NCBI GenBank assembly: GCA_005881235.1
Contig: VBEQ01000096.1
Location: forward strand, 1 to 17,669
Reading direction: 5' to 3'
Source of the DNA: Chloroflexota bacterium
GTDB lineage: Bacteria; Chloroflexota; Dormibacteria; CF-121
Length of the DNA stretch: 17,669 bases
Position 1 is the stretch's first letter; every line of letters starts with the position of its first letter. The translations under genes and the position numbers were made by a program. The notes under the pieces are model-generated. The model was not told the origin of the DNA, ran no database searches, and saw only the letters and a list, made by a program, of their open reading frames with translations. Positions 1-6,874 of this stretch are shown here, piece by piece.

Positions 1-51
1 TATCGCGCGGCGCGACGCGGGCGATCACGGCAGCCTCCGTAGACTAGGGCG

Positions 52-936
52 ATGCGGGTGGCCATCGTCATCCCCTGCTACAACGACCAGCGCTTTTTGC
101 CCGAGGCGCTCGCCACCATCGATGGGGAGGAGCCGACCGAGGTGGTCGTCGTCGACGATGGCTCCGATGATCCCGCAACCCTGCGCCTCCTCGACTCGCT
201 CGAGCAGGCGGGGATCCGCGTCCTGCATCAACACAACGCCGGCCCCGCCGCCGCGCGGATGGCCGGTGTCGCCGTCAGCCAGGCGCCCTACGTCCTTCCG
301 CTGGATGCCGACGACCTGCTCGGCCCCGGATCGGTACGCGCCCTGGCGGACGCGCTCGACGCCCATCCGGAGGCGGGCGTCGCCTGGGGGGACCTCGAAC
401 TGTTCCGGCCCAGCGGCGCGCGGCTCTTTGATCGCGGCCCCGACTCGCTCGATCCCTGGCTGATCACCTTTGTCAACGAGCTGCCACTCTCCGCGCTCTT
501 CCGCCGCGAGGTCCTGCTGCAGGCCGGCGGCTATCAGCTCCGCGATGGCTACGAGGATTGGGACCTGTGGATGGCGCTCGCCGAGCGTGGCGTACGCGGC
601 GTTCGCGTCCCCCGGCTTGTCGAACGCCACCGGGAGCACGGCGCCCGCCGCTGGTCGCAGGATTTTTCCCGTCACGAGCGCGCGCTCGCGGTGCTGCGCG
701 AACGCCATGAAGATCTCTTCGCCGCCCGCGGCGCCAACCGCCGCCGTTCGGCCGCGCCCTGGCGGCAGCGGCTGCTGCTGCCCATGATCGAGGCCGCCGC
801 GTTCCTCTCCGTCCGCAACAAGTACCGGCTGGCCCATCTCGTCAGCCACCCGCTCCGTTTTTTTCGGCTGCAGCTGCAGCGGCGTAGCGAGGCTCGCTCA
901 ACAGCGCGACCGCATACCAGGCGTAACGAGCCGTGA
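52..936 (+). CDS. Family 2 glycosyltransferase (GT-A fold)
   Basis: This 294-aa protein probably transfers a sugar from a nucleotide-sugar donor during cell-surface polysaccharide synthesis at the cytoplasmic face. The N-terminus (residues 2-12, VAIVIPCYND) and VVVVDDGSDD (31-40) are the GT2 nucleotide-binding strands. LDADD (84-88) is the metal-binding DxD motif, and YEDWDLW (167-173) matches the acceptor-side ED motif of the family. Residues after about 240 lie outside the catalytic core and become Arg-rich; I see no clear membrane segment. The ATG is preceded by TAGACT six bases upstream rather than by a good ribosome site, so a leaderless message is possible. Its last 95 bases overlap the convergent methyltransferase gene, so the basic C-terminal tail may be a late extension. 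The sugar specificity cannot be read from the sequence. Confidence 0.9.
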   Translation: MRVAIVIPCYNDQRFLPEALATIDGEEPTEVVVVDDGSDDPATLRLLDSLEQAGIRVLHQHNAGPAAARMAGVAVSQAPYVLPLDADDLLGPGSVRALADALDAHPEAGVAWGDLELFRPSGARLFDRGPDSLDPWLITFVNELPLSALFRREVLLQAGGYQLRDGYEDWDLWMALAERGVRGVRVPRLVERHREHGARRWSQDFSRHERALAVLRERHEDLFAARGANRRRSAAPWRQRLLLPMIEAAAFLSVRNKYRLAHLVSHPLRFFRLQLQRRSEARSTARPHTRRNEP

Positions 937-1630
937 ACGGCAGCCGCTTGAAGAGCGCCGCATCGAGCCGGTCGAGGGTGGCGACCAGCCGGGGAAAGCT
1001 CGCGGCACGCCGCAAGGGAACGGCGGCCAGCGACAGCAGGTGGTACGCATGGATGTCGACGGAGCCGAAGTGCTTGCGGGCCAGCCCGAAGTCCGACATC
1101 TTCAACGGATGCTCGTCCGGGGTGCGCAGCGTCGGGGTCATGCGCCGCTTGAGATTGATCAGGGGGTTGTGGCCTAACGGCTCCATGAAGATGGCGACGC
1201 CGTCCGGCTTGAGAGTGCGTCCCACCTCGGAAAACGAGCGGTCGAGGTCGAGGTGGTGCAGGATGGCGTTGCCGCAGATCACGTCGAAGGTCTGGTCCGG
1301 AAAATCGAGCGCCTCGGCATCCATCGCCTTGAACTCGACCTCGACACCAGCCGCGCGCGCCCCGGCCCGGGCATTCGCCACCGCCGTCTCTGACAGGTCG
1401 ATCCCGGTGACCCGTCCACCGAACTCCGCCAGTCGCGGGGTGTACTTACCCTGGCCACAGCCATACTCGAGCACGCGCTTTCCGGGGCAGCGCGCCCGCA
1501 GGAAGTCCTCCCAGAAGCGCGCCCGCCCGTCGATGATCGAGTAGTACTTGTCGACGGCCTGCCAGCGAACCTCGTCGGCGTACTCCTGGTCGTGGAACGC
1601 CTTTTCCCGCAGCTTCCGGGCGTCCATCAT
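842..1630 (-). CDS. Class I SAM-dependent methyltransferase
   Basis: This 262-aa protein has the Methyltransf_11/25 pattern. VLEYGCGQGKYT (53-64) is the glycine-rich SAM loop, GIDLS (76-80) carries the acidic residue that binds the ribose, MDAEALDF (103-110) is motif II, and ILHHLDLD (123-130) is the post-II segment. The C-terminal 100 residues are lineage-specific and could bind the acceptor. Its place as last gene of a deacetylase/aminotransferase/acyltransferase chain suggests it methylates a sugar or capping group of a glycan; this is inference. I chose the ATG at 1630 because it overlaps the upstream stop as ATGA, which implies translational coupling. The reading frame stays open far upstream through a C9/G9 repeat, but that part has no domain. 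The 3' end overlaps the convergent glycosyltransferase by 95 bases. Confidence 0.88.
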   Translation of the reverse strand: MMDARKLREKAFHDQEYADEVRWQAVDKYYSIIDGRARFWEDFLRARCPGKRVLEYGCGQGKYTPRLAEFGGRVTGIDLSETAVANARAGARAAGVEVEFKAMDAEALDFPDQTFDVICGNAILHHLDLDRSFSEVGRTLKPDGVAIFMEPLGHNPLINLKRRMTPTLRTPDEHPLKMSDFGLARKHFGSVDIHAYHLLSLAAVPLRRAASFPRLVATLDRLDAALFKRLPFTARYAWYAVALLSEPRYAAAAAAEKNGAGG

Positions 1631-2841
1631 TGGCTCTGCCCCCACCCCAGCCCCCCCCCGCGAACGGGGGGGGGAGATGCCTTGCCCCGTTGGCGTGAAC
1701 GGCGCCAGTGGCGAAGGACCTCGAGCGACCTCGCGGGAAAGACCGCCTCGGCGGCGGTCTCCGTCGCCGCCCGAAGCTGGCGCGCGCTGGCCAGCAGCCG
1801 GGCTGCCGGCCGGCGAGCCACGGCCTGCGCGCTCAAGGTCACGCGTGCCCCGTCCGCCCAGTCGAATTTGTAGGTCTCGGTCCCGCGTAACAGGTCGTAC
1901 CAGCGCACGCCCCGTTCCGCCGCCTCCTTGATGGAGAGACCCATGCGCACGAAGGCGACGCTTTTCTTCGCCCAGCCCGGGTCGTACCCGGTCTGGTAGA
2001 GCCAGTAGTGATCGCCACGCTCGAAGCCGTAGTAGCTCGCGCGACATGCCCCTTCCACCCAGAGTTCCTCGAAGCGGACCATGCCGCGTTGTGCCATCGC
2101 CGGCACCAGGAGGTGGTGGAAGGCGCGCACGGTCGGCAGCGTTAGCGCGTCCGACCCGCCCTGCACCGCCCAGCGCTGATCATGAAGCGCGAGCAAGCGA
2201 TCAAGAGCCGCGCCCACCAGTCCGGGCTCGTTCACGCTGCGGGTTTCGAACCGGTCGAGGCCGCTGACGGTCCGCAACAACCGGCCAAACTGATGCGGTC
2301 GCCGGCTTTTCGCGAGCGTCCCATCCCAGCCGGCGCTGAGATCGAGGTAGGGACAGATCTGATGCGTCGCGAGCGTGTAGGCTCGCCGGCCGTCGTTGCC
2401 CAATTGCCAGGCGAGCAGCGACAGCATGGGTGAATCGGCAGGCATGCCGTCGAGCGCCAGCAGGTCGATCGGTTCCGCCGCGAGGCGCGTTACGATCGCC
2501 GCCACGGCCGGCCGGGCGTAGTGGGGAAGCGCGAGCACGTCGAGCCCATCCGCGGCGACGATGCGCTCGCCCATAAAGGACACTCGGCGGACGGCGGTGC
2601 CGATCGCGGCCGAGGTCCGCTCACTCAAGGCGAGCAAACCGACAAGCCGGCCGCCGTCGCGAGCGCAGAGCAGCAATGGCTCATGGCCCGCCCCGACCGT
2701 TGCCTGCCAGGCGGCCATCCACGAGTAGGTGAGGAAGGGTGGTGCCGACGGCACCGCCTCGAAGAGTTCCTCCCATTCGCCACGCAGCGAGGCGAGCGCA
2801 TCGACCCCGCGCAGCACCTCGACCGAAAGCCGGCCCGTCAT
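1627..2841 (-). CDS. GNAT-family acyltransferase, CelD/BcsL type
   Basis: This 404-aa protein matches the CelD/BcsL (Acetyltransf_6) group, which transfers acyl groups in polysaccharide and cellulose-related gene clusters. The N-terminal half has SAPPFLTYSWMAAW (32-45), a typical opening of the family. The GNAT fold lies around 180-330, with residues including LHDQRW (219-224), a YYGFERGDHYWLYQTGYD strand pair (270-287) and LLRGTETYKFDW (318-329), the usual family ending. It starts in a 4-base ATGA overlap with the aminotransferase stop and ends in the same kind of overlap with the methyltransferase start. The likely role is N-acylation of an amino sugar made by the neighbouring aminotransferase (inference). 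The last ~16 residues (389-404) are encoded by a C9/G9 palindromic repeat and look like an added tail. Confidence 0.9.
   Translation of the reverse strand: MTGRLSVEVLRGVDALASLRGEWEELFEAVPSAPPFLTYSWMAAWQATVGAGHEPLLLCARDGGRLVGLLALSERTSAAIGTAVRRVSFMGERIVAADGLDVLALPHYARPAVAAIVTRLAAEPIDLLALDGMPADSPMLSLLAWQLGNDGRRAYTLATHQICPYLDLSAGWDGTLAKSRRPHQFGRLLRTVSGLDRFETRSVNEPGLVGAALDRLLALHDQRWAVQGGSDALTLPTVRAFHHLLVPAMAQRGMVRFEELWVEGACRASYYGFERGDHYWLYQTGYDPGWAKKSVAFVRMGLSIKEAAERGVRWYDLLRGTETYKFDWADGARVTLSAQAVARRPAARLLASARQLRAATETAAEAVFPARSLEVLRHWRRSRQRGKASPPPVRGGGLGWGQSQ
1651..1674. repeat. C9/G9 palindrome, REP-like element inside a gene end
   Basis: Nine C (1651-1659), a six-base spacer GCGAAC and nine G (1666-1674) form a strong potential hairpin. 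It lies in the last codons of the acyltransferase and 21 bases from the methyltransferase start. The flanks (G/C runs of 4 and 5 at 1639-1648) resemble the short palindromic repeats seen scattered in some high-GC genomes, but no second copy is present in this window. Homopolymers of this length are prone to slippage. Confidence 0.75.
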
Positions 2842-4031
2842 CGCTCCCCCAGCACGGCCTGGCGGACCTGGAGCACCAGCCATTCGAGCGCCTCTTGGGT
2901 CATGTCCTGGTGACACGGCAGCCAGAGCGCCGTTGCGCGCAGCTCGTTGACCCCCGGAAACTCGCCATCGGGCGTCATCGGGTGCCGCTCGGGCCAGAAC
3001 TCCCCGAGCGGGACCGACTGCGCCTGGAGTCGCGCCAGCACGGCGTCCCGCCGCGCGACCCGGAAGGGGTAGAACAGCGGGCATCCCTCTTCCGGCAACG
3101 CCCCGACGATCGGCGGCGCGACATCGTCCAGCCGTTCGAGCAGATAGCGATAGTTGCGGCGGCGCCGCGCGACGATCGTGGCAAAGTCCTGGCGCATCAA
3201 GATCCGCCGCGACAACGCGCTCATGGTGGTGTCGGCCTGGGCCAGGTCGAAGTCCGGCGTCCCCATGGGGACGTAGGCGGCACCCGTTGCGGCATAGGCG
3301 GCCTTGCCCATGCGCAGCGCGACGGCCCGCACCTCGGCCGCCGCCGGCAGGTGACGCATCTGCAGATTCGCGAGCAGCAGCGATGCGGTGTGGGCCGCGA
3401 GCCAGGCGCGCCGTGGTTGCCGTTGCCGGCGAGCGCCCTCGGACCAGCCGCCTCGAAGCAGCGCGATGCCCCCGTCCGGTGTTGGGAGCGATTTGGGCAG
3501 GCTGAACACCGCCCCGTCTCCGAAGGAGCCGAGTGGCTGACCCTCGACGCTCGACAAGAGCGCGTGGGCGCAGTCCTCGATCAGCGCCAGCCCACGGTCG
3601 CGGCAGAGGGTGCGGAGTGCTCGAATGGGCGCGGGGAAGCCGGCGTAGTGGATCACGTAGAGGGCGGCCGTGCGCGGCCCGATGCGATCGGCGATCGCCT
3701 GCGGGTCGAGTTGCAGGTCGGCGCCGATGGGATAGAGCGCGATCTTCGCCCCGGCCGCGAGCAGGGCATCGAGCTCCACGCAGTGGAAGAAGGCCGGAAA
3801 GAGGACCTCGCGCCCCTCGAGTCCCAGTGCGCGCGCGATGGCGTAGATCCCGTAGCGCGCGAAGCTGAACTCGCGCCGGCCGGGATCGGTCAAGGGGAAC
3901 GGGAGCCCGGCGGCGCTGGCCGCGCCCCGCATCATCGATGGCCACAGCGTCGGGAACAGCGGCATCGACGCGGGTCGCGCCGGCGCCACGCTGCGCGGCC
4001 ACCCGGCGGCGACTTCGGCGACGGCCGTCAT
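2838..4031 (-). CDS. DegT/DnrJ/EryC1/StrS-family sugar aminotransferase
   Basis: This 397-aa protein is a PLP-dependent aminotransferase of the type that aminates keto-deoxy nucleotide sugars. LFPAFFHCVELDALLAAGA (77-95) is the family's substrate/PLP-phosphate region, LIEDCAHALLS (150-160) carries the Asp (D153) that pairs with the pyridine nitrogen, and FSLPKSLPTPDGG (176-188) contains the Schiff-base lysine K180. So the enzyme looks catalytically intact rather than a regulator-like DegT. The first ~50 residues are Pro/Ala-rich and variable. It overlaps the deacetylase upstream and the acyltransferase downstream by ATGA, placing it in a translationally coupled chain. It probably makes an amino sugar that the next gene product acylates; the exact sugar cannot be assigned. 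Confidence 0.92.
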   Translation of the reverse strand: MTAVAEVAAGWPRSVAPARPASMPLFPTLWPSMMRGAASAAGLPFPLTDPGRREFSFARYGIYAIARALGLEGREVLFPAFFHCVELDALLAAGAKIALYPIGADLQLDPQAIADRIGPRTAALYVIHYAGFPAPIRALRTLCRDRGLALIEDCAHALLSSVEGQPLGSFGDGAVFSLPKSLPTPDGGIALLRGGWSEGARRQRQPRRAWLAAHTASLLLANLQMRHLPAAAEVRAVALRMGKAAYAATGAAYVPMGTPDFDLAQADTTMSALSRRILMRQDFATIVARRRRNYRYLLERLDDVAPPIVGALPEEGCPLFYPFRVARRDAVLARLQAQSVPLGEFWPERHPMTPDGEFPGVNELRATALWLPCHQDMTQEALEWLVLQVRQAVLGER

Positions 4032-4792
4032 GCCGGCACCCCCACGCGACCGAGGTGGCGGACGGCCGCGGCCAGCGGAAACATCCGGCTGGTGCGGACG
4101 CCGAGGTACCAGTCCGAGGTCTTGGCGCGCAGCGCGTTGATGCCGTCCTTGGGCCAGATGCCGACACGAGGCAGCGCGTGCGCGCCCCGGGGTTCGGGCC
4201 CCGTGGGCAGCGTGAACGCGTGGGTGAAGCCGGCGCGCGACGCCGCGCGGCGGACGCGTTCGTTGTGCCGGCCGCGCGGATAGGCCAGCCATCGAACCGG
4301 ATGGCCGAGCAGGTCCTCGAGCAGCTCGCGGCTTTCCCGCAGGTCGCGCTCGCATTCGTCCTCGCCCAGGAGCGTGAGATCGTGGTGCGCGAGACTGTGC
4401 GAGCCGAAGGTGATGCCGGCCTCGCGCATCTCGAGCACCTGGTTCCGGTTCAGCGTGCCGAGTGGCTGCGGCGGCGGGTCATCGACCCAATCGACCGCCG
4501 GGCGCCCCGTCGCCAGCGTCCCGGCGACCAGGAACACCGTAGCGGCGAGACCGTGCTCGCGGAGGATTGGCATCGCATGCGTGTACAGCGTGTCGAAGCC
4601 GTCATCGAAGGTGAGCGCGGTGACACCGCGCGGCAAGCGCACGGCGCCGTTCACGCGGTCGACCACCTCGCTAAGGCTGACGACGCGCCGGTGCCGGCTG
4701 ACCCAGGCGCACTGCCGGGCGAAGGCGTCCGGCGAAATCGCGAGCGGCGAGCGCCAGGCCGGGTCGATGGCGTGATAACAGAGGACGGGCAC
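4028..4792 (-). CDS. Polysaccharide deacetylase (NodB homology domain, CE4)
   Basis: This 254-aa protein should remove N-acetyl groups from a glycan or a lipid-linked sugar. VPVLCYHAID (1-10) and ALTFDDGFD (59-67) are the opening strands, with D63/D64 as catalytic base and metal ligand. SHSLAHHDL (131-139) supplies the two zinc histidines H132 and H136. LAYPRGRHN (169-177) corresponds to the family's third motif. There is no signal peptide or membrane anchor, so it may act in the cytoplasm, as do several deacetylases in exopolysaccharide clusters, or on a carrier-linked sugar. I use the GTG at 4792; AGGGAG lies about ten bases before it. It follows the YvcK-like gene after 27 bases and shares an ATGA with the aminotransferase. 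Confidence 0.91.
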   Translation of the reverse strand: MPVLCYHAIDPAWRSPLAISPDAFARQCAWVSRHRRVVSLSEVVDRVNGAVRLPRGVTALTFDDGFDTLYTHAMPILREHGLAATVFLVAGTLATGRPAVDWVDDPPPQPLGTLNRNQVLEMREAGITFGSHSLAHHDLTLLGEDECERDLRESRELLEDLLGHPVRWLAYPRGRHNERVRRAASRAGFTHAFTLPTGPEPRGAHALPRVGIWPKDGINALRAKTSDWYLGVRTSRMFPLAAAVRHLGRVGVPA

Positions 4793-4819
4793 CGCGTCAC
4801 CGCTCCCTGATCCGTACGG

Positions 4820-6016
4820 TCATGCCCCGGCCGGAAGCGCCTCGCTGGCCTCCAACAGGTGTTCCGCTCCCATCTCCACCAGACACTGGCCGAGCAACTC
4901 AGGATCGTGACGCGCCAGGTCACCGGCTACCGCGAGCTGCTCGGTCACGACCCGGCGCGCGTAGCGCAGCGTGTCCTGGACGTCCGGTTGGATCGGGTAG
5001 GACCCCGCCGCCGCATAGGCGCGCAGCTGCTGCCGGCTGAGCGGTCCGGCGTTCGCCAGCACGACATCGAATCGGGTGCCGATCAGCTCGGCGAGCGGCC
5101 TGACTTGATGCGAGGTGAGCCCGACTTCATCCGAGGCTTCGGCGGTCATGATCTTCGTCACCGCCACCTTGAGCGCGTGGCTCTCCCTCACGGCATCGAT
5201 CAGCCCCGGGCAGCACAGGACGGGAATCAGGTCGAGCTCGAGGTGACCGGGCGCGACGACGATCAGGTCCGCCTGCGATACCGCGGCGAGCGCATCCCCG
5301 CCTCGCGTCTCCTCCTGTCCATGGGCGTCGAGGGCGACCAGGATGCGGCCACGCACTCCGAGGAGTTCGACGGCCGCGTCGAGGGCCGCGCGGCGTGCCC
5401 CGCTGATCTCCTCCAGCGCCCGCAGCAGCTCGGTCCCGAAATGCGCCCCGCGCCATTCGCGACCCTCCATCCGGTGGCTGAGCAGGCTGCGCAGCACCAC
5501 GTTCTCTGTGGCCGTGGGGGCGAGCGCCACCAGGCAGAGGCTGGCATCCTCCTGGGGCAACAAGCCGAGCTGGTCCTTGGGGTCGTGACGGAGCACGCCC
5601 CGCTTGAGCCCGCTGATGACGGCGGTCAGGTCCCAGCTCCGGTCACGCATCCCGAGCAGCGTCGTATAGAGCCCGGTGCCGCCGCCGATCACCACGATCT
5701 TCAGGCTGGCCAGGTGTGGCAACAGGCGAAGCCGGCGGTCCAATTGCCGGTCGGCCACCGACCCGCGCCGAGCCAGGTTCGTCAACCGCGCGATCCCCGG
5801 CGGCCGACTGATGCTGAGCTCGGTGCCGGACGCCACGGTCTTGAGGGTCCACCGCAGGCGCGATCCGAAGCTGTCATCCAGGTCGAGCAGGAACTCACGG
5901 ACGTCGGGGCTGTCTGGACGGCGCAGCCGGATCGCGCCGAAGCGGCTGGCCAGCGCGATGCAGCGGTGCAGCGCCTGATCAAGCGTCGCGGGCAAGACGG
6001 TGCCGGTGCGAATCAC
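4820..6016 (-). CDS. Divergent YvcK/CofD-family (UPF0052) protein with N-terminal extension
   Basis: This protein has 398 aa. Residues from about 106 onward match the YvcK/CofD fold: KIVVIGGGTGLYTTLLGM (106-123) is the nucleotide loop, CLVALAPT (161-168) aligns with the family's NCLVAL stretch, and ADLIVVAPGHLELDLIP plus KVAVTKIMT correspond to the conserved C-terminal core. YvcK proteins bind UDP-sugars and control envelope synthesis; CofD makes a cofactor precursor. The usual VADDGGSSG segment after the first loop is replaced by VISGLKRG, so normal ligand chemistry is doubtful. The first ~105 residues are extra and of unknown type. The start is GTG at 6016. As the first gene before four glycan-modification genes it may couple precursor supply to this pathway (inference). 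Confidence 0.84.
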   Translation of the reverse strand: MIRTGTVLPATLDQALHRCIALASRFGAIRLRRPDSPDVREFLLDLDDSFGSRLRWTLKTVASGTELSISRPPGIARLTNLARRGSVADRQLDRRLRLLPHLASLKIVVIGGGTGLYTTLLGMRDRSWDLTAVISGLKRGVLRHDPKDQLGLLPQEDASLCLVALAPTATENVVLRSLLSHRMEGREWRGAHFGTELLRALEEISGARRAALDAAVELLGVRGRILVALDAHGQEETRGGDALAAVSQADLIVVAPGHLELDLIPVLCCPGLIDAVRESHALKVAVTKIMTAEASDEVGLTSHQVRPLAELIGTRFDVVLANAGPLSRQQLRAYAAAGSYPIQPDVQDTLRYARRVVTEQLAVAGDLARHDPELLGQCLVEMGAEHLLEASEALPAGA

Positions 6017-6053
6017 CCTACAACCACACTAGCCGCGTGCCGCGGGATGCGAT

Positions 6054-6070
6054 ATAGGGAAAGGTCCTAT
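6054..6070. repeat. Short inverted repeat upstream of the YvcK-like gene
   Basis: ATAGG (6054-6058) and CCTAT (6066-6070) form a 5-bp inverted repeat with a 7-base spacer in the 74-base gap between the LuxR-type gene and the YvcK-like gene. A second short one, GGGAC-CGCA-GTCCC, sits at 6076-6089. Neither has a T-run, so they are better read as possible operator or RNA hairpin than as terminators. The evidence is weak. Confidence 0.3.
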
Positions 6071-6090
6071 GACCCGGGACCGCAGTCCCA

Positions 6091-6804
6091 TCATGGCCAA
6101 AGTCCCGCCGAGCCGACCCGACTCTGGTCGCGTCGCATGCGAAGCGACCAGATGATGGCCTCGGAGCGATTACGGACCTCGAGCTTGCGGTAGATGCTGG
6201 CCATGTGGTTGCGCACCGTCTTGTCGCTGATGCCACGCGCCGCCGCGATCGATCGCGTGGAATGCGCCTGTCCCAGCAGCGACAGGATGGTGCGCTCCGC
6301 GGGAGAGAGCCGATCGTAGGCCCCGCCGGAAGCCGCCTCGCGCCCGGAAAGCCGGGCCAACGCCCGGCGCGCCAGGTTGCCGCCGATGGCGAAATGGCCC
6401 GCGACCACGGCCTGGACGCCCTCAATGAACTCTTCCGCCGAGGCGTCACGCGTGAAGAACCCCGCGGCACCACAGTCCAGGGCCGAAACGAGTTCCGGGG
6501 CGTCTTCTTCATCCCCGATCAGGATCACACGCGTGGTCTCGTTTCGCTGAGCGAGCTGAGCGGCAAGCTCCGTGGCCGGGATCGGCGGCGAGCGGAGATC
6601 GCACAGCACCAGCTCGTGATGCCGCTCCTCGATGCGCGTGAGCGCCGCGTCGGTTCGAGACATCATCTCGACGGGGATGTTGAGGGGCGGCCCCGAGACC
6701 AGTTGCGCAAGCGAGGCGAGGACCAGCCGGTGCTCGCCGACCAGCAGCGCGCGCGGCGCGTCGATGCGCAGCGATCCGTCGACCAGGCGCGGAATGACCA
6801 GCAC
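6091..6804 (-). CDS. LuxR/NarL-type response-regulator-like protein, degenerate receiver
   Basis: This 237-aa protein has a receiver-like N-terminal half and a LuxR-type DNA-binding helix-turn-helix (about 165-220: LSPAERTILSLLGQ, then ISDKTVRNHMASIYRKLEV). The receiver keeps the expected phospho-acceptor (LVLCDL, D69), but the acidic pair near the first strand is reduced to GEH (23-25). The conserved Lys after strand 5 is Arg (GFFTRD, R119), so normal phosphorylation signalling is uncertain. No histidine kinase gene is nearby. The start is GTG at 6804; TAGATT lies six bases upstream, which fits a leaderless message better than a ribosome site does. It reads in the same direction as the left glycan block, 74 bases ahead of the YvcK-like gene, and may regulate or head that operon. 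Confidence 0.87.
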   Translation of the reverse strand: MLVIPRLVDGSLRIDAPRALLVGEHRLVLASLAQLVSGPPLNIPVEMMSRTDAALTRIEERHHELVLCDLRSPPIPATELAAQLAQRNETTRVILIGDEEDAPELVSALDCGAAGFFTRDASAEEFIEGVQAVVAGHFAIGGNLARRALARLSGREAASGGAYDRLSPAERTILSLLGQAHSTRSIAAARGISDKTVRNHMASIYRKLEVRNRSEAIIWSLRMRRDQSRVGSAGLWP

Positions 6805-6850
6805 AATCGGAATCTATAGCGCCCGCCAAAGTTTGCGGAATGGGAAAGTC

Positions 6851-6868
6851 GTCCCGGCCGCCCGGGAC
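6851..6868 (-). terminator. Possible weak intrinsic terminator or hairpin
   Basis: GTCCCGG, a four-base loop and CCGGGAC form a perfect 7-bp GC stem just past the stop of the LuxR-type gene ending at 6875. Reading the minus strand, the stem is followed by GACTTTCCC, only a weak T-run. It separates the two LuxR-type genes and may reduce read-through rather than end transcription fully. Confidence 0.35.
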
Positions 6869-6874
6869 ACGACC

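Noticed and set aside
1631..2047. N-terminal extension of the methyltransferase
   Set aside because: It is low-complexity and lies opposite codons of the acyltransferase in another frame. The coupled ATG at 1630 is the better start, although the open frame matters for the slippage finding.
1627..4167. A single 846-codon minus-strand frame
   Set aside because: Only the part from 2841 down has a recognisable domain (CelD acyltransferase). The upstream part is an Arg/Ala-rich shadow of the aminotransferase in another frame, and the ATGA overlap at 2838-2841 marks the true start.
2739..4283. Long plus-strand frame of 514 codons
   Set aside because: It is antisense to the aminotransferase and deacetylase, is Arg/Gly-rich with no motif, and is a usual artefact of GC-rich DNA.
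4859..6193. Long plus-strand frame of 444 codons
   Set aside because: It is the complement of the YvcK-like gene, which has clear family motifs; the plus-strand frame has none.
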